Notes under the pieces: generated by a model
Told to the model about the DNA's origin: nothing
Database searches by the model: none
The model's input: only the letters and a program-made list of their open reading frames with translations
Part shown: piece by piece, positions 6,325 through 14,240 of the stretch
Layout: every line of letters starts with the position of its first letter
Numbering within the stretch: the stretch's first letter is position 1
From: a virus
Length of the DNA: 31,669 bases
Strand: one strand, 5' to 3'
Virus record (IMG/VR): IMGVR_UViG_3300025879_000062
Coordinates: 1 to 31,669 of that record
Made by a program: the position numbers and the translations under genes

Positions 6325-9300
6325 ATGGCGAATAAGTTTCTCAATGGTATTGATACTACATCACTTAGTGTCAATAGCCAGTACTCTCTACCTACAAGTG
6401 ATGGATCTAATAAACAAGTACTAACTACTGATGGTAATGGTAATGTCACCTTTTCAGATGTAGATCTAGTAGGCGCACAGGCTCATTATGTTTATTATGA
6501 GGTCAAAAACTCTACTGGGGTAACTATCCCAAAAGGAACAGGAGTAATGGCTGTGGGTACAGATGGAAACTCAGGCCATATCTTAATATCGCCAATGGTA
6601 GCAGATGGCTCAATAGAGCCTCAATACTTTATAGGGATCACTGCTGATGCTATAGGTAATGGACAGACTGGGAATGTGATTCACTTTGGGATGCTTTCTA
6701 GTGTCAATACTACTGCATTTAATGATGGCGATGTATTATACTGTGATCCAGCTAATGATGGTGGATTTACTGTTACAGAGCCAGATGGTCCTAATCTTAA
6801 ATTAGCTGTAGCTTTTATAGTAAACTCTGCAACAAATGGTAAGATGTTTATCAGAGTACAGGGCAATGAGGGACTGCATCAGTTACATGATGTAAGCGCT
6901 AGTCCAGTATCTACTGCTGATGGAGATCTACTACAGTGGAACGCTACCTCTAAAGTCTGGGAAAACAAAACACTAGCTGATATAGCTGACTCACGCTATG
7001 TCAATGTATCTGGAGATACGATGTCTGGAAACTTAACAATTTCAGGATCTGGATATCGAGAATTAAAAGTAGATCAGACAGATAGCGCATCAGTTAGGTT
7101 AGGGGTATCATCAGGATCTACTGAGGCTTTTGTGTTTGCTGATAATACTGGAGCTGGTCATGTTACTGGGAACGCATCTATTAAGATGCTAATGTATGAT
7201 AGTAATTCTAACATAGTAGAATCTGGTAGATTTACTACTACTGGTTTAGATGTGACTGGTAATGTTTTAGCCAGCTCATTTATAAAAGATGGAGGCACAA
7301 GCTCTCAGTTTTTAAAAGCTGATGGATCTGTAGATTCAAACAGCTACATCACAGACATTACTACTCAGACAGATCCTAAGTATTTACGATCTGATACAAA
7401 TGACTTTTTTACTGGTAGACTAGCTAATATAAGTCTAAATCAAACTCCAGCCTATGGAGGTGGTGCTATTAATTTACAGCCAGCTACAGCTGGTGGATCT
7501 ACAGGAATTGTATTAAGATCTAAAGTTAATGATGGATCTGATTTTGGATTTATCTGGTGGTATGATGATAATGATCACTATAATACTTTAAACTCTACAG
7601 AAAATGGAGTTTTAGTAATAGGTATACAAAACGATGGAGGCGCTACCTCAATGGACTCTATCGCTATTGAATCAACTGGAGACATATATCTTAACGCTGG
7701 AGTAGCATCTGGAGATCAAGGCGCTGGAACATACGACACAGCTAGAGGTGATGTTTATGTAGGAGATGGGACTACTAGATATAAAGTATGGCACTCAGGA
7801 AACAGCTCTTTTACATCAAATGGTTTAGGCGCTAACTTCACTGATCCAGTGACTATTTATGATGCAAGTACTACAGAGAATCCTAGACTTTCAGTAGGTA
7901 GAGGAGACACTCAAAGGCTTAGCTTTAGTGTAGATGATGGTAATGCATATATAACTCATAGACAAGACGAAACTAATGCGCCTCATGCTCTTTATTTCAC
8001 TATAGATTCACCAACTACATCTGGAAAAGGATTCTACTGGCACTCTAGGTTGGCTGATGGTACTTCAGCTAATGAATATATGCATGTAGACTCTACTGGT
8101 TTAGATGTTAATGGCAGTGTAGTAGCTACATCTTTTAGTGGTAATGGAGCTAATGTTACTAATGTAAATGCTGATCTATGGGATGGTTATCAATTTGCTG
8201 ACTATTTAAATCAAGGCGTAAGAACATCAGATAGTCCATCATGGGGATCTATAAAAGTAACTAGTACAGCTGATGCTACTGGTATAGAGCTTAGAAATAG
8301 TAACGAGGTGATCTCTGGAGAGTCATGGTGTACTGCTTTTTATTCTATTAATGATAATGATGGATGGTTATTTGTAGGTAGAGATGCATCAGATAATCCT
8401 CATCCTATCTTTCACATAGGTGGATATAACAACGCTGGTAATGGTGGATATGATGCAAATGATTCTATTATCACGCTTTCTAGAAACAATGGTACTAAAG
8501 CTACTGGAGCTGGTGATTCTGATAATGGTTTATCTACCAGCACTGAGTTTATAAATATCGTTAAAAGGTCAGACTATACTTACTTTAAAGATAATCAAGG
8601 TGAGTATCGATTTAGTGGTCTTTTAAGAGCAGAGAATATGATCACTGTAAATGGTGATTATTTGATAAAAGAGTTAGGTACTCCATATTTTACTAATGGT
8701 GTAGCTAATCTAGCCTGTGATATACATTTTGGAAACAACTCTTTTTGGGGTTATATAGAGGTACATATCACTAGTACATACTCAAACCAGAATAGCGCTG
8801 GATCTTTAATTTATAGATACTCTGTAGGTACTAATCCAAATGGATCTATTTATGTAAACAGTAAAGAGTGTATTGCAGCTGATGGTACTATTACATCTAA
8901 TATAAATCTAGACAACTTTTACTGGGATTCTACTAATTCTACTTATGCGATACCTATATCTCATATAGTATCTACTGGTAATAGCTACTCTGTACTAATT
9001 AAAATGTTTACTCACAGCTCAGGAGCTTATGGAGCTGCTGATGACATAACAATAGGAGGTTTATATACTAAGACTGCTTTAAATGCGCCATATCAATACA
9101 ATAATGGGCCTTTGGGTGTAGGAGGTACATCTGGAGTAAAGCTTATAGGAGACAGTGGTAGCTTTGAGGTACAAAACGCATCTGGTACAGGTACATTCAA
9201 AGTCTACACTACTGGATATACTTCTATAGGTGGCGCTCATACAGCTGACTCTCCAGTACACATGAAGTTTTCTACTACTGGTGAATTACTACAGCTTTCT

Positions 9301-10272
9301 AATACTAGCTCTGGAGCTTATACTCAAATAGGTTTTCAGCAGCAAGACAGTGATGGACTGCATCATAGAGCTTATATAAGAGCTGAAAGAGATCCAGATG
9401 GTGGTAATGCTGCTGGTACACTACATCTTATGAATAGGGGTGTAGGAGCTGGACAGCAGAAAACGATGACTCTTAGAGCTAGTGGAAAGGTGGGTATTTT
9501 GCAAGAATCACCAAACAGAGAGCTTACTGTAAATGGAGAGGTATCTGGAACTAGATTCTATAAATATGGCAATGAGAGTTATTATTTAGATCCTAATTCT
9601 GAAAGCATTTTAAAAAGAATCAGATGTGGTACTAGTACATCAGACAATAATGGAACTGTATCTCTATCGTTAAATGATGGATCGCTGCACATGAGATCAG
9701 TCACTGATTATAATCACAAAATGTGGTATTATGATGGTATTGCTTTCTCTACTAATCCTAGTCATGGGCATTTTAGATTTTATGGTGACTCAGTACAGCG
9801 AAATAACGCTACTGGTGGATCTACTTTAAGATTTGATATCGATGTACAAAATGCGATCACTACTTGTCATGGAGAGCTTAGATCTACTGGCGATGTTATT
9901 GCATACTCATCAGATGAGCGCCTAAAAACAAATATCAAACAGATCCCAGATGCTATTGAAAAAGTAAAAGCTCTGAAAGGGGTGACATACGACTGGGTAG
10001 AAAATATCGAAGATCTAGGATTTAAGCCTAGAAATAAGAAAGATGATGTAGGTCTAATCGCTCAGGATCTGGAAAAGGTTTTACCTCAAGTAGTAGCACC
10101 AGCTCCATTTGATCATGAAATGGATGACGAAAAAGGAGAGATGGTATCTAAGTCTGGAGAGGGATATAAGACTGTCCAGTATGATAAGGTAGTACCTTTA
10201 CTAATCGAGGCGATTAAAGAGCAACAGAAACAAATTGACGAACTAAAAGCGATGATCTATGGCGATGCCTAG
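6325..10272 (+). CDS. Long tail fibre with C-terminal S74 self-cleaving chaperone
   Basis: At 1315 residues this is the longest gene. The N-terminal ~190 residues form a module with STGVTIPKGTGVMAVGTDGN and GITADAIGNGQTGNV blocks. The long middle has repeated fibre units, including two similar segments beginning GLDVTGNV and GLDVNGSV, each followed by S-F-rich strands. The last ~120 residues are a Peptidase_S74 intramolecular chaperone: SSDERLKTNI with the candidate catalytic Ser1196 and Lys1201 at the same five-residue spacing as the endosialidase Ser-Lys dyad. IAQDLEKVLP, VPLLIEAIKE and a final coiled coil follow. The chaperone trims itself off after trimer folding. Its 3-prime end overlaps the next gene by 8-14 bases. 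Confidence 0.9.
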   Translation: MANKFLNGIDTTSLSVNSQYSLPTSDGSNKQVLTTDGNGNVTFSDVDLVGAQAHYVYYEVKNSTGVTIPKGTGVMAVGTDGNSGHILISPMVADGSIEPQYFIGITADAIGNGQTGNVIHFGMLSSVNTTAFNDGDVLYCDPANDGGFTVTEPDGPNLKLAVAFIVNSATNGKMFIRVQGNEGLHQLHDVSASPVSTADGDLLQWNATSKVWENKTLADIADSRYVNVSGDTMSGNLTISGSGYRELKVDQTDSASVRLGVSSGSTEAFVFADNTGAGHVTGNASIKMLMYDSNSNIVESGRFTTTGLDVTGNVLASSFIKDGGTSSQFLKADGSVDSNSYITDITTQTDPKYLRSDTNDFFTGRLANISLNQTPAYGGGAINLQPATAGGSTGIVLRSKVNDGSDFGFIWWYDDNDHYNTLNSTENGVLVIGIQNDGGATSMDSIAIESTGDIYLNAGVASGDQGAGTYDTARGDVYVGDGTTRYKVWHSGNSSFTSNGLGANFTDPVTIYDASTTENPRLSVGRGDTQRLSFSVDDGNAYITHRQDETNAPHALYFTIDSPTTSGKGFYWHSRLADGTSANEYMHVDSTGLDVNGSVVATSFSGNGANVTNVNADLWDGYQFADYLNQGVRTSDSPSWGSIKVTSTADATGIELRNSNEVISGESWCTAFYSINDNDGWLFVGRDASDNPHPIFHIGGYNNAGNGGYDANDSIITLSRNNGTKATGAGDSDNGLSTSTEFINIVKRSDYTYFKDNQGEYRFSGLLRAENMITVNGDYLIKELGTPYFTNGVANLACDIHFGNNSFWGYIEVHITSTYSNQNSAGSLIYRYSVGTNPNGSIYVNSKECIAADGTITSNINLDNFYWDSTNSTYAIPISHIVSTGNSYSVLIKMFTHSSGAYGAADDITIGGLYTKTALNAPYQYNNGPLGVGGTSGVKLIGDSGSFEVQNASGTGTFKVYTTGYTSIGGAHTADSPVHMKFSTTGELLQLSNTSSGAYTQIGFQQQDSDGLHHRAYIRAERDPDGGNAAGTLHLMNRGVGAGQQKTMTLRASGKVGILQESPNRELTVNGEVSGTRFYKYGNESYYLDPNSESILKRIRCGTSTSDNNGTVSLSLNDGSLHMRSVTDYNHKMWYYDGIAFSTNPSHGHFRFYGDSVQRNNATGGSTLRFDIDVQNAITTCHGELRSTGDVIAYSSDERLKTNIKQIPDAIEKVKALKGVTYDWVENIEDLGFKPRNKKDDVGLIAQDLEKVLPQVVAPAPFDHEMDDEKGEMVSKSGEGYKTVQYDKVVPLLIEAIKEQQKQIDELKAMIYGDA

Positions 10273-11203
10273 TTTAGGACAGTTAAGTCTTTTCGATGCT
10301 GGGAAAGAAGTAGTAGTAGGAGCTAGAGAAGCTCCTATAGCTGACTCGACTGTACTGCTAAACTTTCCTAATGGCATAAGTCTCACAGAGATCAGTACTG
10401 GCACTGGAGCAGCAGCTGATGATCCTATTAATTGGCGTAATACTACTAATGCTCCAAATGAGCAAACTCCTCACGCCTTATCTGAATTTTATGGATATGA
10501 TGATGACTACATCTTTACATTTAACACTTCTACTAATGTAGGATACTATTATAGAGGTGATTCTGATACTAATATAACAGTAGACACAGTGTATGGTAGA
10601 ATTAGTAGAGGATTTACTAGTACGACCAATACAGATAATATTGATCCTATTGCTAAAGCTGGATATAAATGGAGAGAGCTGACATTTAAAGTATCTGCTG
10701 GTCAGTCTGTACTATATCGACCAGTGATCATTTTCAGAGCTGCTGGCACAGATTATAGGAGGGATTTTGCTTTTAACTCTTTAAGATCTGGCACTACTCA
10801 CTACTATGCTGGAAACACAGCATCTGTAAGATTTGAAAACGCCTCTAGTGATGCGCTACCTATTAGTGAGTCATCATGGACTACTGTCACTACTGGATCT
10901 ACAGCTGGTAGATTTAACATAGAAAATGGTGGAGGTACTCCATCAACTGGTACTGGACCAGATACAGGTTTAGTATATAGTAGTATAACTGGAAACTATG
11001 AAACTACTACAGGGCCATATTGGTACTATGAGTCATCTAGTAGCGCTACAGGATGGGCAATGTGGAAACCAAGCGCCACAAAATCAATAGGTGGTGGAAG
11101 TACAGATACATGGACTTTGATTTATTCTGCATGGTCAGATAATGTAGTGACATGGGATAACTGCTATTTTGAGATAGTGATACAAGTCACAGCGATCATT
11201 TAA
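10265..11203 (+). CDS. Putative receptor-binding or tail fibre protein, 312 aa
   Basis: Two in-frame ATGs, at 10259 and 10265, both overlap the preceding gene. The second gives the more usual MPSLGQ start and the shorter overlap, but the choice is open. The N-terminal 80 residues (an SLTEI segment, then ALSEFYGYDDDY) match a short attachment-type region found at the start of many Bacteroidota phage tail proteins. The remainder is Gly/Ser/Thr/Tyr-rich and beta-rich, with several Trp residues near the C-terminus. It follows the S74 fibre directly and probably belongs to the adsorption apparatus. No enzyme motif is visible. Confidence 0.65.
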   Translation: MPSLGQLSLFDAGKEVVVGAREAPIADSTVLLNFPNGISLTEISTGTGAAADDPINWRNTTNAPNEQTPHALSEFYGYDDDYIFTFNTSTNVGYYYRGDSDTNITVDTVYGRISRGFTSTTNTDNIDPIAKAGYKWRELTFKVSAGQSVLYRPVIIFRAAGTDYRRDFAFNSLRSGTTHYYAGNTASVRFENASSDALPISESSWTTVTTGSTAGRFNIENGGGTPSTGTGPDTGLVYSSITGNYETTTGPYWYYESSSSATGWAMWKPSATKSIGGGSTDTWTLIYSAWSDNVVTWDNCYFEIVIQVTAII

Positions 11204-11209
11204 AATACT

Positions 11210-11217
11210 TAACTTTG
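11210..11217 (+). promoter_or_regulatory. Promoter -7 element (TAACTTTG)
   Basis: This TAnnTTTG match seven bases after the fibre gene stop ends 15 bases before the ATG at 11232. It is the likely promoter for 11232-12271. Confidence 0.6.
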
Positions 11218-11231
11218 TAAAAATTATAGCA

Positions 11232-11612
11232 ATGGCGAACACTTACAAATACAGAGTAAATCATGTCAGATGTAAAGTACAGGATGGTGATTTAAAAAAA
11301 GTAATTAAACAGGTAGACTGGACTATTGAAGCTACCTCTGAAAATCACACTTTTGTAGACACAGGATTTACTACTTTCTTACCAGATCCAGATCCTAATT
11401 CTTTTTTAGATTTTGATGTGATCTATAATGATCAAGTGATCGAATGGGTTAAAGAGGTGGAAGGTGAAAATATACAGGAGCATCTTAATCGCTTAGATGA
11501 GCTTTTATATGCTAAAGAAAATCCTACAGAGATCATCACCAGATTAAATATAGATCCAGCTTTATTAGCATCAGATGAGTCAGAAGCTACAGCACAAGAG
11601 GAAGTAATTTAA
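11232..11612 (+). CDS. Hypothetical phage protein, 126 aa
   Basis: The product begins with beta-type sequence (YKYRVNHVRCKVQDGDLKKVIKQVDWTIEA) and continues with acidic, mostly helical sequence ending in a Glu-rich tail. The first half resembles small proteins encoded beside tail fibre genes, whose role is not settled. A promoter element sits 15 bases upstream. It may be a virion-associated or fibre-assembly protein, by position only. Confidence 0.65.
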   Translation: MANTYKYRVNHVRCKVQDGDLKKVIKQVDWTIEATSENHTFVDTGFTTFLPDPDPNSFLDFDVIYNDQVIEWVKEVEGENIQEHLNRLDELLYAKENPTEIITRLNIDPALLASDESEATAQEEVI

Positions 11613-11627
11613 TTAAATCTAAATAAA

Positions 11628-11885
11628 ATGTCACAAGGAAAAATCGAGCAGAGCGAACTAGAAGCGCTAAAAGCTCAAGAACAAAAAGGCTCAGCTCTAA
11701 TCAATGAGCTGGCAAATGTCAAACTAGCAGAATCTGATATCGTTTCAGCTCTTAAAGATCTAAGATCAGAGCGCCAGAAATTATTTGATGAGCTAAAGGA
11801 AAAGTATGGTCCTATTAATATCAATATCAATGATGGATCATACGAAGTAGACGAAGCTCCAGAAGTAGAAGTAGAGGAGGCTTAA
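11628..11885 (+). CDS. Hypothetical coiled-coil protein, 85 aa
   Basis: Residues 5-60 are dominated by Glu, Lys, Gln, Leu and Ala in heptad-like order, a likely coiled coil. They are followed by a short beta hairpin (GPININI, DGSY) and an acidic tail. Proteins with this layout are common in tail regions of phages of this type, but I know of no assigned function. The stop overlaps the next start (TAATG). Confidence 0.65.
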   Translation: MSQGKIEQSELEALKAQEQKGSALINELANVKLAESDIVSALKDLRSERQKLFDELKEKYGPINININDGSYEVDEAPEVEVEEA

Positions 11886-12271
11886 TGCAGCTACATAAGC
11901 TCAGACCTATCGTTAAGTATTCAGATAAGACTCTGGATGCTTTTTCATGGTTTTTTAAAGTAGGAGGCATCGCACTGTTTCCTTTTGTGATCCTCAGAGA
12001 GAAGTATAGAGATAGCTCAGAGGACTTCTGGCGTACTAGAAACAGAAAGGTCATCAATCACGAGTCAATACATTTTCAGCAAGCTCTGGAGCTGTTAGTG
12101 ATCCCTTTCTACTTTCTGTATGTTTTAGAGTGGTTTGTCAAGCTATTTATCTACAGATCTAAGGCGTATCAAAATATCTCTTTCGAGAGAGAAGCCTATG
12201 CTAATGATGGTGATCTAAACTATCTAAGCCACAGGAAACGATACAACTGGATCAAGAGAATACTGAGATAG
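11885..12271 (+). CDS. Membrane protein with HExxH metallopeptidase-like motif, 128 aa
   Basis: The protein carries HESIH at residues 59-63, a zincin-type motif, directly before a hydrophobic helix (about 66-92, rich in Leu, Phe, Tyr and Val). FEREAYAN follows at 100-107, where Glu101 or Glu103 could serve as a third zinc ligand. An earlier hydrophobic segment lies at about 20-37. The order HExxH, membrane helix, Glu resembles minimal membrane-linked metallopeptidases, but at 128 residues it is very short and catalysis is unproven. It is coupled by TAATG to the coiled-coil gene and followed by a terminator. Confidence 0.6.
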   Translation: MQLHKLRPIVKYSDKTLDAFSWFFKVGGIALFPFVILREKYRDSSEDFWRTRNRKVINHESIHFQQALELLVIPFYFLYVLEWFVKLFIYRSKAYQNISFEREAYANDGDLNYLSHRKRYNWIKRILR

Positions 12272-12293
12272 GTTTTCTATTAGAAAACTTTTT

Positions 12294-12322
12294 AAAGGTG
12301 GCCAGATGGCTGCCTTTTTTTA
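12294..12322 (+). terminator. Intrinsic terminator
   Basis: A 10-bp stem (12294-12303 with 12308-12317, including two G-T pairs) with an AGAT loop is followed by seven T residues. A second perfect hairpin, GTTTTCTA-T-TAGAAAAC, lies just upstream at 12272-12288. Together they separate the HExxH gene from the next transcription unit. Confidence 0.8.
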
Positions 12323-12366
12323 TTTGGGTACTGATCCAGAGGCAAATAACAAAAATCACGATTTGC

Positions 12367-12374
12367 TATCTTTG
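12367..12374 (+). promoter_or_regulatory. Promoter -7 element (TATCTTTG)
   Basis: This TAnnTTTG match lies downstream of the terminator and 25 bases before the ATG at 12399. It shows that the earlier in-frame ATG at 12306, which lies within the terminator hairpin, is not the true start. Confidence 0.7.
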
Positions 12375-12398
12375 TACTACAAATACAATACGCTATCA

Positions 12399-12680
12399 AT
12401 GGCACACGAAATCAGCGAAAACACAAAGCTAACTCTAGATCTTAAAACTATCGCCATAGTGATAGGAGGGGTGGCATCTTTGATATTAATGTACACTACA
12501 CTCCAGAAAGACATCGAGCTGGCTAAGGAGCTACCTAAACCAGAGATCTCTCGAACAGAGTATGATCTAAAAGATGAGCTGGTCAGAGAGACGATCATGA
12601 ACACTCAGAAAAAGGTGGATGAGATAGGTAGTAAGCTGGACAAGATCGAGGAGCGTTTATTTAAAATAAGCACAAAATAA
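12399..12680 (+). CDS. Membrane-anchored coiled-coil protein, 93 aa
   Basis: With the start at 12399 the protein has a short polar N-terminus, one membrane helix (about residues 17-35, IAIVIGGVASLILMYTTL) and a charged, heptad-like C-terminal half that probably forms a coiled coil. The likely topology is N-in with the coil outside, or the reverse. It resembles small membrane proteins that some annotators call holins in Bacteroidota phages, but a spanin-like or membrane scaffold role is equally possible. Its stop overlaps the start of the exported thioredoxin-fold gene (TAATG), suggesting that the two work together. Confidence 0.7.
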   Translation: MAHEISENTKLTLDLKTIAIVIGGVASLILMYTTLQKDIELAKELPKPEISRTEYDLKDELVRETIMNTQKKVDEIGSKLDKIEERLFKISTK

Positions 12681-12994
12681 TGAGAGCGCTGATATTTCTT
12701 TTCTGGTTACTGTCAATGTTTAAAATCTATGGTCAAGGCATAGCTGTCATACAGGTCAATGCAGAGTGGAATATGCGCAATAGTATAGATCTTAATGGGA
12801 TCAAAGGAGCTAGAGTGCAATTTGCTTATCTTAATGAGCAGCCAGAGGCTCTCAGAGAAAGGATCAAAGCTGTACCAGCGATCTGGGTATTTAAAGATGG
12901 TCAGCTGATTAAGTACTGGGAGGCTGATATTTCATTTAAATTAAGAGTCAGGAGAGAGGAGATACAGGAGTATATAGACTCGATCAAGGACTAA
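12680..12994 (+). CDS. Exported thioredoxin-fold protein lacking the CxxC site, 104 aa
   Basis: Residues 1-19 form a signal peptide or membrane anchor (hydrophobic LIFLFWLLSMF, then IYGQ). The rest follows the thioredoxin fold: strand AVIQVNAEW, helix, strand ARVQFAYLNEQP, then AVPAIWVFKDGQLIKYWEA with the cis-proline loop at Val65-Pro66, and a C-terminal helix EEIQEYIDSIKD. At the active site the usual WCxxC reads W30-N-M-R-N34, so both redox cysteines are replaced by asparagine. A disulfide role is therefore unlikely; binding or structural use in the periplasm is more plausible. It lies between a membrane coiled-coil gene and the major tail protein gene. Confidence 0.75.
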   Translation: MRALIFLFWLLSMFKIYGQGIAVIQVNAEWNMRNSIDLNGIKGARVQFAYLNEQPEALRERIKAVPAIWVFKDGQLIKYWEADISFKLRVRREEIQEYIDSIKD

Positions 12995-13006
12995 ATTTTA
13001 TAGTAG

Positions 13007-13014
13007 TATATTTG
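13007..13014 (+). promoter_or_regulatory. Promoter -7 element (TATATTTG) for major tail protein
   Basis: This TAnnTTTG match ends 21 bases before the ATG at 13035. A private promoter fits a protein needed in many copies. Confidence 0.7.
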
Positions 13015-13034
13015 TAAAGTAAAAACATAATAAC

Positions 13035-13445
13035 ATGGCATCTAGCGTATTTAATGGTACTAACCTATTAGTTAAAATCGATGGCACAGCTGTAGGTCAC
13101 ACTACATCATGTGAGATCTCACTTTCTGTAGACATGCCAGAGGCTACTTCTAAAGACTCGTCAGGTTTTCAGGAAGTAATCGCTGGAGTTATCTCTGGAT
13201 CTATCTCTTTTGATGGTCTAGTAGACTACACTGATACTAACGACAATGTAGATGATCTAGCGACTGCTTTATTAGGGCGCACTTCTATTGAGGCTGTATT
13301 TGGTACAGCTGTATCTGGAGATCAGATCTACACTGCTGATGGATTTATCAGCGAGCTGTCTGTATCTGGTGATATGGAAGCTGCTGCTACCTACTCTGGG
13401 ACTATCACACTTACTGGTCCTATCGTAGCATCGACTAACGCATAA
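13035..13445 (+). CDS. Major tail (tube) protein
   Basis: The 136-aa product has the TP901-1/lambda gpV-like tube pattern: FNGTNLLVKIDGTAVGHTTSCEISLSVDMPEATSKDSSGF at the N-terminus, then ISGSISFDGLVDYTD, and a C-terminal GFISELSVSGDMEAAATYSGTITLTG. It is all-beta with an early loop rich in Ser, Thr and Asp. Codons are more regular here than in the fibres. It has its own promoter upstream and a strong hairpin downstream, and it lies directly before the tail assembly chaperone, the classical order. Confidence 0.85.
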   Translation: MASSVFNGTNLLVKIDGTAVGHTTSCEISLSVDMPEATSKDSSGFQEVIAGVISGSISFDGLVDYTDTNDNVDDLATALLGRTSIEAVFGTAVSGDQIYTADGFISELSVSGDMEAAATYSGTITLTGPIVASTNA

Positions 13446-13456
13446 GGAATAAAATC

Positions 13457-13489
13457 GATACCTCATCTGGATCTACTGGGTGAGGTGTC
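13457..13489 (+). terminator. Stem-loop after major tail protein gene
   Basis: An 11-bp stem (13457-13467 with 13479-13489, including two G-T pairs) closes an 11-base loop and is followed by the weak T-rich tract TCTTATTTAT. It could be a partial terminator or a 3-prime end protecting the abundant tail protein mRNA, leaving lower expression of the chaperone. Confidence 0.6.
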
Positions 13490-13504
13490 TCTTATTTATA
13501 CATC

Positions 13505-13873
13505 ATGGCAAACAAGAAACGAGGGTACATTTCAGTGAAGCTGGGAGGGAAACAGCGCACACTACACTTTTCTATGAACTTCTGGGCAGCTCTTACTGAT
13601 GATCTAAACATCAGACTTGATGAGCTGGGATCTATTTTTGAAAATGGCGTATCACTTAACGCTGTTAGATCTATTGTTTATTGTGGTCTACTCGCCTATG
13701 ATCAAGAGGAGGGCAATGAGATCGAATACAATAAATTTAAAGTAGGATCATGGCTAGAGGATCTGGATGCTGATGGACTCAATAAGATCATCCTAGCAAT
13801 GGGTGAGTCTAGAATACTAGGCAATGATCTTAACATGGGCATCGAACGAAATCCAGACTCTGAGGGAAAGTAG
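13505..13873 (+). CDS. Tail assembly chaperone, short form (gpG-like)
   Basis: The 122-aa protein starts ANKKRGYISVKLGGKQRTLHFSMNFWAALTDDL, a layout typical of phage tail assembly chaperones, and is helical in its second half. It lies between the major tail protein and the tape measure gene. Its stop codon TAG at 13871 directly follows the slippery heptamer at 13864-13870, so ribosomes that do not slip make this form and the rest make the extended form. It would coat the tape measure protein during tail assembly and be absent from the virion. Confidence 0.8.
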   Translation: MANKKRGYISVKLGGKQRTLHFSMNFWAALTDDLNIRLDELGSIFENGVSLNAVRSIVYCGLLAYDQEEGNEIEYNKFKVGSWLEDLDADGLNKIILAMGESRILGNDLNMGIERNPDSEGK

Positions 13874-14211
13874 AAAAGCCTCTCTCATGGGATGATCTAC
13901 TAGACTACTACATAGGTCAAGTAGGCATAGATCCAGACAAATTCTGGAGATACACATGGAGTGAAAATCAGAGGCTAGGAGAGGCTCATGCCATACGCCT
14001 CAATATGGAATGGGAACAGACTCGATTTGTTTCTACTATGCTGTACAATGTCAATACTTCTAAAAAGCAGCATTTAATTAAGCCTCACGAACTTTTTTCT
14101 CTACCACAGGACAAAATAGTCCACAAGAAAAAAAATGCTCCTAAATCGACTAGAGAGCAATATGAGGCATTTCTGGATCGAGCTAATAGCGCCAAATTCA
14201 AAAAGCGCTAA
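13505..14211 (+). CDS. Tail assembly chaperone, long form by -1 frameshift (gpGT-like)
   Basis: Slippage at GGGAAAG (13864-13870) would move ribosomes from the frame of the short chaperone into the -1 frame, which is open without a stop to 14211. The product would be 122 residues of the short form plus 113 new residues starting VEKPLSWDDLLDYYIGQ, about 235 aa in total. The extension is rich in Trp and Tyr and ends in a basic tail, like the T domain of lambda gpGT that recruits major tail protein. The first ATG in the extension frame is far downstream (about 14005), so the long form is best explained by frameshifting and not by a separate gene. Confidence 0.85.
13864..13870 (+). promoter_or_regulatory. 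Programmed -1 frameshift site GGGAAAG
   Basis: In the zero frame the heptamer reads G GGA AAG and fits X XXY YYZ; the TAG stop comes next. It is the same heptamer that lambda uses in its G-T overlap. AGCCTCTC at 13877-13884 could pair with GAGAGGCT at 13979-13986 as a long-range stimulator, which is speculative. Confidence 0.85.
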
Positions 14212-14216
14212 ATGGT

Positions 14217-14224
14217 TACCTTTG
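14217..14224 (+). promoter_or_regulatory. Promoter -7 element (TACCTTTG) for tape measure gene
   Basis: This TAnnTTTG match six bases after the chaperone stop ends 17 bases before the ATG at 14241. Confidence 0.65.
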
Positions 14225-14240
14225 TAGTAAATCTCAATAC

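Noticed and set aside
12306-12398. Longer start for the 93-aa membrane protein gene
   Set aside because: The ATG at 12306 lies in the terminator hairpin and upstream of the promoter element at 12367-12374. The ATG at 12399 fits the promoter spacing.
14005-14211. Separate 68-aa gene downstream of the tail chaperone
   Set aside because: Its frame is open back to the slippery heptamer at 13864, with no earlier ATG, and the position matches lambda T. It is better explained as the end of the frameshift product.
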